Shown: positions 23,032 through 34,243, counted from the first letter of the stretch. The stretch is 64,000 nt of DNA from Rostrohypoxylon terebratum (GCA_022497145.1 MU385855.1:1392632-1456631), one strand, 5' to 3'. A program made the numbers and translations. The notes: a model not told the origin generated them from the sequence alone.

Positions 23032-24264
23032 TTATGCTGACTCTGCTTGTGCCAATAGACGTGCTCTCCAACCATTACATACTTCCTCGAAGCCCCCGAC
23101 AACTTCTCTGCAAACGCCGGCACATTCGCGTTTTTGTAACCTCTCGCCCCAATTTCCTCTTGTTAACCACCTTTCACCTTCCTCTTTAAGCTCTTCTTCT
23201 CGTTTCATTTCTGCCACCATCTCCTTCGCAGTCCTAAGACGTCTCGTAGCGGTCGTAGTAGTTTGTCGTGACATGTGCAGCGTGTCTGATAGGTAATTGA
23301 GGGTCTGCACAAGGTCGGATGTGACCGAATGTAAAGCAGACAGAGAGTTGAATGCCGAAGTCGCAGGTCGCGGCATTTCGTCCGAGACGGAAGCGAGCAG
23401 TGGTAACAGCGAGTCAATCGTATCGGGATCTGGAGGCGTAACTAGCGGTGACAGTAGCGGGAAGGTGAGATTGTGGATTTGACGTGTTTGATGTGCCAGG
23501 TGTGTTGCCAAGGCCGAATGAGCAGTAATCAGCCTGGAACATAGAGTCGAGCGTATTAGAGCATATCTGTGATGGTCGGTTGGGACCCTGGTTACTTACC
23601 TGGTTGTGCTCCCCTCTACACTTGACTGCGACCCAAGATCCTTGAGCGCATCTGTTAATCGCTGGAAGACGCCATCGGTAGGCCCACCGTTGCTTTCGGT
23701 ACCTCGCCGAGCTAAGGATTCGACAGCATCGATCTTCGCGACCAAGCTTGGTGGCATGCCAGGCGAGTCTAGGTCAGATTCAGAACCATATTCACTCCCA
23801 TCATACGCGCTTCCCGTTCGCCGATGTCCCCGCCCAGGAGGCGAAGGTATACCCAAACTCGTGCTCTTGGTCCTCCCATGCTGATCTGATTGACTTGCCA
23901 CGTCTACTCCGCTATCCCTGATCCCGTCTATCGAATCCCGACTATCATCCCTCTTCTGATCGAAACCAAGACGTGATGACCGTTCTTCGTCCTCGTAGTA
24001 TTCCTCATCGTCGCCGGAACCAGATAAAGCATCCGCTAGTTCGTCGGCTAAATTTCCGAGGCCGTTGTCCTGGCCCATACCACCGCCGCTAAGGTCATTC
24101 AACTCAGATTCGTTCATGCTGTTGCGTAAAGGCGTTAGGGGATCTTGAAAGGAAGATTTTGACTGCCGCCGACTTCTAGGTGATGTGGGACTGTAAGTAT
24201 GGAAAGATACTTCGACGCTAGAGGAACGACTCGACGGCCTCGCTGGCGATGGCAGCCTCTCCAT
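23032..24264 (-). CDS. Conserved-looking protein of unknown function, acidic N-terminus and helical C-terminus
   Basis: Two exons on the minus strand, 24264-23600 and 23533-23032, join in phase 2 across a 66-nt intron (GTAAGT...TTCCAG) to give 388 aa. Residues 1-170 are low complexity: Ser-Pro-rich phosphorylation-type sites, then an acidic Asp/Glu run (about residues 80-95). From about residue 190 the sequence becomes ordered and helical (PPSLVAKIDAVESLARR), followed by leucine-rich helices and a charged, coiled-coil-like stretch near 320-350. The end carries Trp and Cys residues (WLTRGNWGERLQKREC). No signal peptide or membrane segment is visible. I do not recognise a named family and assign no function. 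It is divergent from NAT3 and convergent with the photoreceptor gene. Confidence 0.8.
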
Positions 24265-25167
24265 AGTTGCGTTAAACTCAATAGTGCAAGCTTGACTGGG
24301 TATCGAATTAAACCATGGATGTAAAACAACGTAGCACCCCGCTAGGATGTTTGGTCTGGGTATTAAAACAACAAGAAGAACAAGAAAAGAGAAAAAAGAG
24401 GATTAAGAAATCGAATACGAGTATGTTGGTATCCGTGTTTGTAGGACTCGGCCGAAGTTGGATTTTGGAAGTTTCGTTGTGCATGAGAAACTTTGATATC
24501 GGGCTGATGATGATGCGGGAATGCGGATTACGTTAACCGTTAACGGACGAGAACGGTTAGAAGATACTAATGTTATTAGAATATTCTAATGAAAAGTTTA
24601 GTACGACGTATTACTACCTGATCCAATATTGTGTAATTGATGGATTGGATAAGACCACCTGGGCAGTGACCAACCTTGAACCCTTGAAAGTTAGCAAGGA
24701 TAGCTGTCCGAGTGTATCAAGTTCAAACAGAATAAAATTCAGGCAAGAGCGGCCTATTAACATTGTTCTTGAATGGTATCCTGCTGTGACAAACATTCCT
24801 GGCAATTCCCGCATCCGTAATACTGTATTAAATCTTATATCTTATTGATAGGTACAGGGACTTTTAGGGCATTGTAGGACTGTGATAAGTCATACCTACA
24901 TACTACCTAGTACCTAGGTCCTAGGTACCTACCTACAGTACCTACGACGTATGTACTATGTAACACATAAATTTAAATTTCAATCGGCGCTATTTTCCCT
25001 TACTGGTGCATAATATTTGCACTCCACTACTTCGTACATCTTCCTACTAATCTCATCCAGGATAACCTACTAGGTACCTACTTTCAATCGCAAGATCATA
25101 TACAGATCATCATTGGGGAGCGCCGAATCATTCCCGAGAAATAAAGGAAAAACAGAAAATTGGAAAA
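24265..25167. promoter_or_regulatory. Divergent intergenic region with one repeat cluster
   Basis: This 0.9-kb shared promoter region lies between the unknown 388-aa gene and NAT3. A compact palindromic cluster of CCTAGGTACC units lies at about 24895-24955. Open frames here (for example 24570-24848) have no recognisable content. Confidence 0.55.
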
Positions 25168-25818
25168 ATGGCATCTTTTCGACGCTTTCGTCCAGATGAC
25201 CTAGACAAATTCTCTAAGTGCAACCTCGACCCCCTGACAGAGACTTACGATCTGAGTTTCTACCTTCAATATTTCGCCAAATGGCCTTCGCTGTTCCAGG
25301 TTGCCGAAGACCCCAACGGAAACATCATTGGTTACAGTAGGTCAAGCTTTTGTTAGGTTTATACACAAGGCTTTAAGATTTATCGAGTCTGACGTGGTTA
25401 TGCTTTGCGTATAGTCATGGGTAAACTCGAAAGCTCCCCAGATTATTTCCAGTACTCGGAGCACTACCTGCCATGGCATGCGCATATAACTGCTCTCACG
25501 GTAGCTCCTGGAGCCCGCCGCCTCGGAATCGGAAAGATCCTTACCGAAAACCTCGAGGTTGCGGCAGAGGCCGGCGATGCTTGGTTTGTCGACCTTTTCG
25601 TGAGAAAAAGTAACACGAAGGCGATCACATTTTACGAAGGCATGGGTTACAGCGTTTATCGTGTAGTAAAAGATTATTACGGCGATAATGTAAACGACCC
25701 TACCGCTCATGGCGAAGATGCCTATGATATGCGGAAGCCTATGTCACGAGATAAGACGCTGAAGCATATCCGGGAGGATGGAAGAAATCACGATGTTCAG
25801 CCTGAAGACGTCTTTTGA
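25168..25818 (+). CDS. NAT3: NatB N-terminal acetyltransferase catalytic subunit (Naa20)
   Basis: This is the GNAT-fold catalytic subunit of NatB, which acetylates nascent proteins starting Met-Asp, Met-Glu, Met-Asn or Met-Gln, working on the ribosome with Mdm20/Naa25. Exons 25168-25336 and 25415-25818 join in phase 1 across a 78-nt intron to 190 aa, close to the usual length. The N-terminus FRRFRPDDLDKFSKCNLDPLTETY is split here as FRRFRPDDL and NLDPLTETY and is typical of Naa20. The acetyl-CoA loop RRLGIG is at 91-96, followed by NTKAITFYEGMGYSVYR. The stop lies only 20 bp from the stop of the convergent SDR gene. Confidence 0.95.
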
Positions 25819-25838
25819 CGTGGGAATTCTACTTGCTG

Positions 25839-26653
25839 CTACATTGCGCCATCGACGGAATACACACTCCCGCTTACGTACTTGCTCTCGGGACTTAGTA
25901 GGAAGACGATGACGTTACCGCACTCTTCCGCCGTCCCTGGCCTACCGAAAGCCGCTGTATCGTCAAACGGTGCGTCAGGTGATCGGTTATGAATTTTCCA
26001 ATCCTTTTCCAATAAAGGGGTGTATATGGCACCGGGAGCTACCGCGTTGACGCGAACTTCGCGTTTGCCATTTTCTTTTGCCGCTGCTTTCGTCAAGCCA
26101 ATGACCCCGTGCTTACTAGCATCGTACGCGCCGTGCTTGGCAAACCCTAGACTAGAGTTCAATGTCGAAATTCGTTAGATGGGGAATCCCTGGGACCCGA
26201 ATTACCTTGAAGTCCATGAATGGAGGCAACATTCACAATAGAACCACCGTTGGTGATCTTTCTCAGCTCGGCCCTCAGGCAATACATCGTCCCCGTCAAA
26301 TTAACGGCAATTATCTTATGCCATTCGTCGTCGTCAAGTTCTGCCACCTCCCGTACCCCGTGGTGTTTGCCGATGATACCAGCGGCATTGGCCGCACCAT
26401 CGAGCCTACCGTATTTCTGAATAATGCTGTCGATCCACGAATCAACTTCGTCACGTTTAGAAATATCCACTTTACTGATGAGGAAAGATGCCTCCTGCTT
26501 CGTAAAGTATTCGTCCGCCTTGCTCATGGCTATTGGGTCTACATCAGCTACGCAGACAATCCCTCCACGCCTAGACAGTATTTGTGCGGTTGCGAGGCCG
26601 ATCCCGCTCGCGCCTCCGGTAATCGCGAAAACTTTGCCTTCGAGGGTCGTCAT
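25839..26653 (-). CDS. Short-chain dehydrogenase/reductase
   Basis: This is a classical SDR oxidoreductase of 251 aa using NAD(P). Exons on the minus strand are 26653-26206 and 26146-25839; the 59-nt intron joins in phase 1 at the second of two closely spaced TAG acceptors, which restores HGLQGFAKHGAYDASKHG. The cofactor motif TGGASGIG is at 12-19; Asp after the second beta strand (VADVD) favours NAD over NADP. The catalytic set is Ser144, Tyr157 and Lys161, with NAAG upstream. The substrate cannot be inferred; the family includes many secondary-metabolite and sugar-alcohol enzymes, and no biosynthetic cluster surrounds it. Confidence 0.92.
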
Positions 26654-28309
26654 GTCGCTGTCTGATATATGATATAACGAAGCAAAGGGAGAGGGGTGAT
26701 TGCTAGATTGTGTAGTGCTGGCGGCGATGTTGTTATTAATATATGGATGTGGTTCCAGAGTCGGTTCGACGAGGTGTAAAATCTAATACCAGCGGGGAAA
26801 GGTTTCCCTGGTAAGCTCATCTATCTACTTAAAGATGACGAGGAATCAAAAGGCAGATTTTTTGTAGACTCTGTAGGCTGCACATGAATACTTTTATAAT
26901 GAGAATATTGAACCGAAGATGCGGGAGATTATGTACCTTTATATGTATATGTGCTTGAAGCTAATAAGCACGCGGTTCTTATCCTCTAGAAAAGTTCGGT
27001 CTAACAAAACCCGTAGGCACTTCCACCGCCCACACTTCGCTACTACCCACCTGCCCAGGGAGCTAAGCTGAATATGTAGCTACCTACCTGGTAGTGTAAT
27101 GCCGATAGTGAAAACGAACACCGCACGAGAGGTCCTGGCCGGGGATGGCCTCATCTCGTATTGATAATTGATATTCTTTTATATTTCCAACACAACATAC
27201 TTAGGGCCTGTGTACATAGCCATTCTCCTTGGGCTAGAGAGGAGGAAGGTCCGTATTTCAATACTCTCTTTCCTACTTATTTGCTAAAGCATCGACTTGC
27301 TTGTCTATGCTTGTAGTAATTATCCAGCTATTTATGCTACATACTTGGGTGTTGTTTTTCTAGGCTGCGGGGGTAGTAGAACATAGGACCTAGGTAGGTA
27401 GGTAGGTATGTATTCACTATTCAGAAAAGGAGGGGTTAAGATAGGCGGTACCAAATTACTACGCTACCTATGTAGGTACCTAGGTATCCTTCCATGGATA
27501 GTATAGTGTATCTACATAGTATGGAAGGAGGTGCTAGTACCTACCTAGTAGTACTAGGTATTCATCCAACTGTAGGTACTTAGACAGCACTTATGTAGGA
27601 CCTAGGTAGTATTTGACGGTCCCCAAATTGACTACTTATATGTGCTGGTAGCTTTGCCTCTAGAGCCTCCCGAGTCGGTTTCTTCCCAAAGATACCTAGG
27701 ACCTAGGTATGGATGGTACCTTGCATAGGTACCTACATTATATGTAGTACTATGTATATACTGCCATACCCCACTGGGCATGATTTGATACTTGAAGTAC
27801 GTATCTCACTAACTAGGTACGTACCTTGAAGGTAGCGTTAGTCCTGAAAGGGTAGGTTTTGTGGAGAAAGTGTCGTCACTTCCGTTATAATGGCTACCTA
27901 CGTAAGTGTATTAAGCAAGGTTCGATGTTGTTTCGGGTTCCGGGCGTCATCCCTCAAAACCTGGGGGAAGGTGGATCCTAGGGCCAGAGGGCTACCTACT
28001 TCCAAGGTTCAATGTACTCAGTGAGGGAGGGACGTAAGTTCTGCCCATCAACATTCCTTCCGAAGTCCTCTCTCTCCCTCCTTTTTTCAACATCAACATC
28101 TCAGTACATAGTCAGATTCTTGGCATACCAATCTAAACTCCTCGCATACTATTATCGTCCTCGAGGGATTGTAATAAGATCATACATATACACCAGCTCT
28201 ATGTTTTAGTATTTGTTGTATCGCTTTCCCTCCGCCAATCACCTAACCACACCTCCAATTAGCAATTAGCTTAGAAACAATTCTACGAACACCCGCTCGA
28301 TTCATTGTT
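26654..28309. promoter_or_regulatory. Divergent intergenic region SDR/glutaminase with repeats
   Basis: This 1.65-kb region has a long GTAGGTA/CCTAGG-rich stretch from about 27380 to 27840. Earlier parts (26700-27350) look unstructured. The last 300 bp is a C/T-rich leader of the glutaminase-like gene. No gene is supported. Confidence 0.55.
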
Positions 28310-30347
28310 ATGAGGCTGCATCCCTGGCCGGCCGTCGCGGCCCTAAGTTTGGCCATCGTCGATGCTTCGACGTTAACGCCCCCTGTATTACCATTGATAG
28401 TACGAAATCCATATTTGAGCTTCTGGTTCGCCCACTCGCGAGATGCCCCGTGGGAGAACTGGCCGATGTTTTGGACCGGCAGCACCGTTGGATTTGCCAT
28501 AATGGCCGCTGTTCCTGACAACAAGACTGTCTACCCTCTCTTAGGTCGCTCACAGGACTTCCTGAGAGAGTCTCCTAGGTTAGTAGGTCGCTTCCAATGC
28601 TGATTCTAGCTCTTTTTGGATTGATATTATATTAGTTACAAAGTCTCATTCCCTCAATATGATGGTGCTACATTTGACGCCTCCACCACGAACCTGACAT
28701 ACACTCTCCCCGACTCCGACATAAGAATCATCCTCTCATTCTTATCTCCTATTACGCCAACCTCGACACTAAGACAGTCCCTACCGGCAGGATACTTAAC
28801 ATGTATCGTCGAAGGATCGACAGACGTTAGTCTCTATGTCGATGTAAATGGAGAATGGGTTAGCGGCAACCGTGATAATAAAATTGAGTGGGCGCTTTCT
28901 AGGACTGAGAAGGGTAATACCGTGAGAACCCCTATCAAGACGTGGAGCATCAAGCGGCGAAACGAAGAAAATCTAACTGAGTTTTTCGACCATGCCGAAT
29001 GGGGAACCGTTCATATCACTGCCCCGGCCGATGTTGAGCACCAGTCAGGTGAATCAAATTATATACGGCGTCATTTTGCCGAACACGGATCCTTGAGGAA
29101 CAAAGTCGATGATTCCTATCGAGGAATTTTTGAAGAGGAACCTATCTTCGCCTTCTCCAAGACCTTTAAGCTAAGTGAGAAGCCGAAAAGGTCGTTTGGG
29201 ATTACTAGGGACAGTGTCATCCTTACCTTTGCCTTGACCCAGGACCCAGTTGTTCAGTTCGCTTCAGCCAAAGGCTTGAAGCCGATGCAACCCTTTTGGG
29301 CTTCCCATTTTGCCACCACTCATGATATGTTACAGTATCATTACGACGACTATGACACGGCCGTATACCTTGCCAGTGATTACGCCGAACAGCTTGCCAA
29401 GGATGCTTATGCTTCAGGCTCTCAGGATTACCAAGATATCGCGGCTTTGTCAGCTCGTCAAGTGTTAGGGGCAACGCAGTTTTCAGGAACCAAAGACAAC
29501 CCTATTATCTTCCTAAAGGAAATTTCATCAAACGGTAACTTCCAGACTGTCGATGTCATTTTCCCAGCATTTCCATTTTTTTTATATACGAACCCGCAAT
29601 GGTTGGCTTACTTGTTGGAACCTCTACTCGAGCATCAGCTAAGCGGTCAATACCCCAATAATTACAGCATGCACGATCTTGGCACCCACTTCCCAAATGC
29701 CACCGGACATAAAGATGGTCTCGACGAGTATATGCCTGTTGAGGAATGTGGCGACATGTTGATCATGGGCCTCGCACTAGTCAATGCTCTGAGGGGCAAC
29801 ACGCAGCCCGCATTTGCTCGAACGGCACCCCAAGAAGCTTTGCCTCTAAGCTTGGAATCGTCAAAGCGTCCTGTTCTTGTCGACCCCTACGGGATGGATC
29901 GTACCTGGGAAGATATGGGCACTACTGGCGAAAGTGCAGCAACTAAATGGGTAAACCGCTCGTACAAGCTGTGGAAGCAGTGGACAGGCTATCTCATCCG
30001 AGAGTCACTTATCCCAGCGAATCAACTATGCACCGATGATTTTGCTGGCTGGCTGGCTAATCAAACGAACTTGGCCCTCAAAGGTATAATTGGTATTAAG
30101 GCCATGAGTGAAATTGCTATTGTCGCTGGCAAGGAGACCGAGTCTAGGCGGTATAGCGATATAGCCGACGAATACATTGATAAGTGGCAGGACTTCGGGC
30201 TATCCAGAGACAAAACGCATGCAAAATTAGCATATACCTGGTACGGATCATGGACAACTCTTTACAACATCTTTGCAGACGCATTGCTTTGCTTCCACTT
30301 GCCTGCAAATACGTCATCGCTGGGATCGAGCGGAATCTGGAGCTTAG

Positions 30348-30382
<35 letters not shown>

Positions 30383-30914
30383 CCAATAGCCAACGGGGCT
30401 AAGATAGCTACAAAATCGACGTTTATCCCGGACAAGATCTACCAGATGCAGAGTGACTGGTACCATGCAGTTCTGCAGAGGTACGGTTTGCCATTAGACA
30501 GCCGTCATTTGTACACGAAAAGTGATTGGGAGTTCTTCGCGGCTGCGGTCACAAGCAAAAAAGTACGGACTGAAATCCTACAAAATGTCGCGGCGTGGGT
30601 CAACGAAACGGCGACTGGTACGTACAGATTCTTCCAAGTTTACTTCGTTGTCGTATCTAATGAGAAGCACGCTAGACCGACCTCTGACGGACCTCTACGA
30701 AACGGAAGGCGAAGGCGGGTTCCCCGGTCCCAACTTTATGGCCCGTCCGGTGGTTGGAGGTCATTTTGCATTTCTTGCATTGGAGAGAGCCTGTGGTGGG
30801 AGAGCAATGGAAGGGTTGAGGTTTTTGGATGAAGCAGATCCTGTGAATATCAACGTTGAGAAGGCGCTGAAGATGGACATGTTAGAGAACCGAGCTGAGA
30901 TAGGAGAGTTGTAA
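28310..30914 (+). CDS. Secreted glutaminase A-like protein (DUF5127-DUF4965-DUF1793 type)
   Basis: This belongs to the fungal GtaA glutaminase family, extracellular proteins proposed to hydrolyse glutamine. Exons 28310-28578, 28636-30617 and 30676-30914 (introns 57 and 58 nt) give 829 aa. A signal peptide is expected at residues 1-20 (hydrophobic core AVAALSLAIV). The family start TPPVLPLIVRNPYLSFW is followed by WPMFWTGS, FPQYDGATF and, in the central six-hairpin-like region, MHDLGTHFPNATGH and MPVEECGDMLIMGLAL. Several N-x-S/T sites are present. A pure glutamine run encoded by CAA repeats (about 30349-30381) interrupts the domain near the C-terminus. The last exon restores DRPLTDLYET. Catalysis by this family is not well defined, so the activity is tentative. 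Confidence 0.88.
30349..30381 (+). repeat. CAA trinucleotide run encoding polyglutamine
   Basis: An uninterrupted CAA array encodes about 11-12 glutamines inside the glutaminase-like protein, between AWTYG-type helices and the segment PIANGAK. It uses only CAA, so slippage could change its length. Confidence 0.9.
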
Positions 30915-31331
30915 TGACTTCCTAGACAGATTCTCATGTTCCTATGTAGGGCTATTTCTATCGCTGGTTTAATCTCGACCGTGAATCGTCAAGTTGCTTA
31001 TATAGGTACTTTTGAAATAAGCGTATACGGCTAATGACGCTTCCCGGCTTCGAAAATTTGCGAGAAATCATTGGCTTGTACCCACCTAGGTACCTACTAG
31101 GTATAATCATTGATATATACCTATATACTGCCTACTACTACTAGGTAGGTAATAGGTAACTGGCATGCGGTAGGTAGCTTAGTAGTCCCAATTTTTAAAC
31201 ACAAATCAGGTACCTTCGTACTGTCTACGTACATACGTACATACCCAGTACATACCTAGGCACATACTACTACTTATGTACTTATTAGGTAGGTAGTAGG
31301 TAGTAGGTCCAGGTGCCTGTGTATTTATCTA
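30915..31331. other. Intergenic DNA with repeat cluster and left target-site copy
   Basis: After the glutaminase 3' end, GTAGGTACC/TACCTA units are dense from about 31085 to 31315. The 8-bp sequence TTTATCTA at 31324-31331 is the left target-site duplication of the adjacent element. Confidence 0.6.
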
Positions 31332-32023
31332 GAGAATTACTATTTCAATAGTGATGCATATCAATAGTGTGGCTCGAACTAAAAGGCGCGGTCTTTGATT
31401 GGTTGAAAGGCTTATCGATAAACTAGTGCTTGCAGCCACAGTACCTCAATCCACATATAAATTCAGCTGTAGCTTCATGTACCCCTCCTCCACACCTTAA
31501 ACCTTTTCTACTCCACACTCCATTATGTACTCAGCAACTTTCAATCTACGATAACTTCCCCAATAAGCCCTTTAAAGCCTTTAAACTTTATAATCCGGTC
31601 AATTACGTCATTGTGAACCTGTTAGTCCTGGTTGCATCACTATCGGGTTCTTAGAGAAAGAGTTACGTAAGTGGGAATCTCAATGAGTACCAAACGCTGA
31701 ATTCCTTGGTAGATCACGTGCCTCTCAAATTGATTACCGACTTTCCGGCCCGATAGAAGTAGCGATAACTTCCTTTCAAATGCATGCAACGCTTTATAAT
31801 TTAGATATATTAATCTGGGAATCGAGATCTATAATATAAGCCAGGTTACGAGTTTTTGCGACATATATATCAAAAGTTATTTAAGTTGAAAGTGATGGGA
31901 GATGTCGAGCGTTGGTTTGGTGGGGGCGGTTTTATCGATATGATTTCGACCAATCAGAGACCGCGCTCTCGGTTCAAGCCACACTATTGATATGCACCAC
32001 TATTGAAATACATAGTAATTCTC
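31332..32023. mobile_element. Non-autonomous TIR transposon (MITE-like, hAT-type 8-bp duplication)
   Basis: The two ends are long inverted repeats: 31332-31422 and the reverse complement of 31931-32023. They agree over about 90 bp apart from a 4-bp insertion (GTAT), two small indels and scattered substitutions; both begin GAGAATTACTAT. The element is flanked on both sides by TTTATCTA (31324-31331 and 32024-32031). An 8-bp duplication is characteristic of the hAT superfamily. The ~510-bp interior has no transposase-like ORF, so the element is non-autonomous. The TIRs carry a CCAAT-type ATTGGT. Confidence 0.82.
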
Positions 32024-32040
32024 TTTATCTATACGTTTAT

Positions 32041-32140
32041 ATTCTTATATTCTTATATTCTTATATTCTTATATTCTTATATTCTTATATTCTTATATTC
32101 TTATATTCTTATATTCTTATATTCTTATATTCTTATATTC
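32041..32140 (+). repeat. 8-bp tandem repeat (ATTCTTAT)n running into an assembly gap
   Basis: About 12.5 perfect copies of ATTCTTAT start nine bases after the right target-site copy and continue to the N run. A remnant TCTTAT follows the gap at 32239. The open frames across it are only translated repeat. Confidence 0.95.
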
Positions 32141-32238
32141 NNNNNNNNNNNNNNNNNNNNNNNNNNNNNNNNNNNNNNNNNNNNNNNNNNNNNNNNNNNN
32201 NNNNNNNNNNNNNNNNNNNNNNNNNNNNNNNNNNNNNN
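32141..32238. other. Assembly gap (98 N)
   Basis: Ninety-eight unresolved bases follow directly on the tandem repeat. The true array length is therefore unknown. Confidence 0.99.
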
Positions 32239-33033
32239 TCTTATACAGAGTTCCCACTGTGTTTTCGAGCTCCTACCACCTATGTTAGTAGTAGAAGCTA
32301 GGCAGGCACGCCGTACCCACTGTACCTACCGTACGGTAACCCATCCGCAGCTGAACAATTTTGCCTCCCCACTTTTTGACCACCCTTTGGCACTTTCCCG
32401 TTCACCTTTTACTCATTCCATTATTTTTTTTCCTTCTCCCCTTTCTCTAGAGTCTGAAAACACGGCGCGCACTTCTTTTTTTTTCTTCTCTCCCTCTTTA
32501 CAACTTGCCTGATCACCACCATAGCCTCGCCATCCTTTCTAGAAAACAGGTGTTCACATTTGTGACAGACTGACAAGTTTTCCAGCATAACACTACATAA
32601 TACGTACGCGATTCTTCATTCGCGTGTGCACTATCACACCAGAGCCTGCATCAATCCAGGCTACAATTGCCATTCTGGTTACGATTGGCGTGTTTAGGTG
32701 CATCAAAGTAGCAGGTGAGCAAGAATCTGGCGCCTCTTCTTTTCTTTTTCTATTACTCGATGCAACCATAAAGGCCTCTCTCGCGCTACACCAACAACCA
32801 TTCATCATCATCCTTCCTCCATTTTTTCCCACTCTCATTCTTCATCTCCATCTCCATTCCATCTATTGCGTCTACGCCTTGGCTTTGTTCCTTTTATTGG
32901 CGCGACAAACTTCTTGCATGATCCTTGATATCCCTCCCTACAAGGCACGCGTCTACATCTGTGGCTTTTTGAGTCCCTTATCGCGCCACGAGTTCTTACT
33001 TACCACGTTCCCAGCCTCCGAGCCTCGCTAGTC
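32239..33033 (+). promoter_or_regulatory. Promoter and pyrimidine-rich leader of the SR-protein gene
   Basis: This stretch is C/T-rich from about 32370 to 32910 and probably holds the promoter and 5' UTR of the RRM gene. A 37-codon upstream ORF (32918-33031) ends two bases before the main ATG. A 5' UTR intron may exist but cannot be fixed from sequence. Confidence 0.5.
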
Positions 33034-34243
33034 ATGGCCACCACTGCAATGGACTACGAGACTGCCAACGGCGATCGTTTTGATGGTATGTCAAATTTTG
33101 CATGGTGTCTTATATCTTCTACATACAAGAGGAGACACAGTACTAATACACTTCGGCTTTTAGACGAAGGCCCCCGTTACGAGCGCGATCAACGAAGCGC
33201 TTCTCCTCGTGCCTCTCGCGATGACGGTATTGATACCCGCCGTCGCTCTGCCTCCCCGGCCGCCAATCAGGATCGGTAAGTTTTCAACCATTTTCGAAAG
33301 AACCCTTGTATCGGGTGCCCTTGCCTAGTTGGATTTGCATGAGCAGGCTTTGTTAACTTGTGGCCAATAGTGCTCCTAAGGAGGAGAACGGTAACAGAGA
33401 TGAAGACGGTTCAGTCAACCCAGGATCCAATCTATTCGTAACTGGAATTCATCCTCGATTGACCGAACCCGAGGTCACTCGTCTTTTCGAGAAGTACGGC
33501 GAGGTTGAGAAATGTCAGATTATGAAGGATCCTCATACTAAGGAGAGTCGTGGTTTCGGGTTCGTCAAGATGGTCACATCTGAACAAGCCGATGCGGCTA
33601 AGGATGGACTTCAGGGAGAAAAGATTGAGGGCCGAATTCTTAGCATTGAGAAAGCCCGCCGAGCTCGTCCCCGAACTCCTACCCCTGGCAAGTACTTTGG
33701 TCCCCCAAAACGAGGTTAGTACATATCAATCCGGAATGTCTTCTTCTCTTATCTAACAATGACTCAGAGGGCCGTCCTCGTTACGACGATCGACGTCGTG
33801 GAGGTGGCTACGGCACCTATAGCGGCCGTGATGACCCTTACCGTTACCGAAACCACGATCGACCTCGTTACGAGGACCGTGGAGAGCGTGGTTACCGCGA
33901 AGATCGCGGTTATGATCGCAGTTACCGCGATAGTCGAGGGGGTGGATACGGCGGGCGTGAGGAGCGAGGTTACGACCGTAACTATGAACGTAGCTACGGA
34001 CGAGACGATCGACGTGAACATGATGATGGTTACGGACGAATCGATCGATATGCCGGTGGCCGCGAGGAGCGAGATCGGTACGGTCCTCGGGGAGGAGAGG
34101 ACAGACGTGCCCCAGGCTATGACCGCGAGCGTTATGATCGTCCCGACAGGGATGCCGCCCGAACCCGTGACCCGGCTCCGTCTGGTTACGGCGAAACCGC
34201 TGCTCGACCCGACAACCGCGAGACATACGGAGGTGCGCCTTAA
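33034..34243 (+). CDS. Tra2-like SR/RRM RNA-binding protein
   Basis: This resembles the fungal transformer-2-type SR ribonucleoproteins that bind pre-mRNA and regulate splicing. Exons 33034-33085, 33164-33275, 33371-33714 and 33768-34243 (introns 78, 95 and 53 nt) give 327 aa. A short Arg/Ser stretch (about 18-55, RRRSASPA) precedes one RRM (about 75-150) with RNP2 LFVTGI and RNP1 RGFGFVKM (115-122), followed by the Tra2-like linker RRARPRTPTPGKYFGPPKR. The C-terminal 155 residues are a low-complexity Arg/Tyr/Asp/Gly tail (RGGGYGG, YDRSYRDSRG). The last-exon frame was chosen from the splice phase; another open frame there is an artefact of the repetitive codons. Target RNAs are unknown. Confidence 0.92.

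Noticed and set aside
26146..26157. First TAG acceptor of the SDR intron.
   Set aside because: It gives an in-frame stop (TC TAG); the next TAG, five bases on, restores the catalytic-region sequence HGLQGFAKHGAYDASKHG.
14325..26653. A secondary-metabolite cluster around the SDR gene.
   Set aside because: Neighbours are Nat3, the photoreceptor, Cdh1 and a glutaminase-like protein; no synthase, terpene cyclase or pathway regulator is present.
31912..32512. Open frames of 129 and 169 codons across the tandem repeat and N gap.
   Set aside because: They consist of translated ATTCTTAT repeat and X residues.
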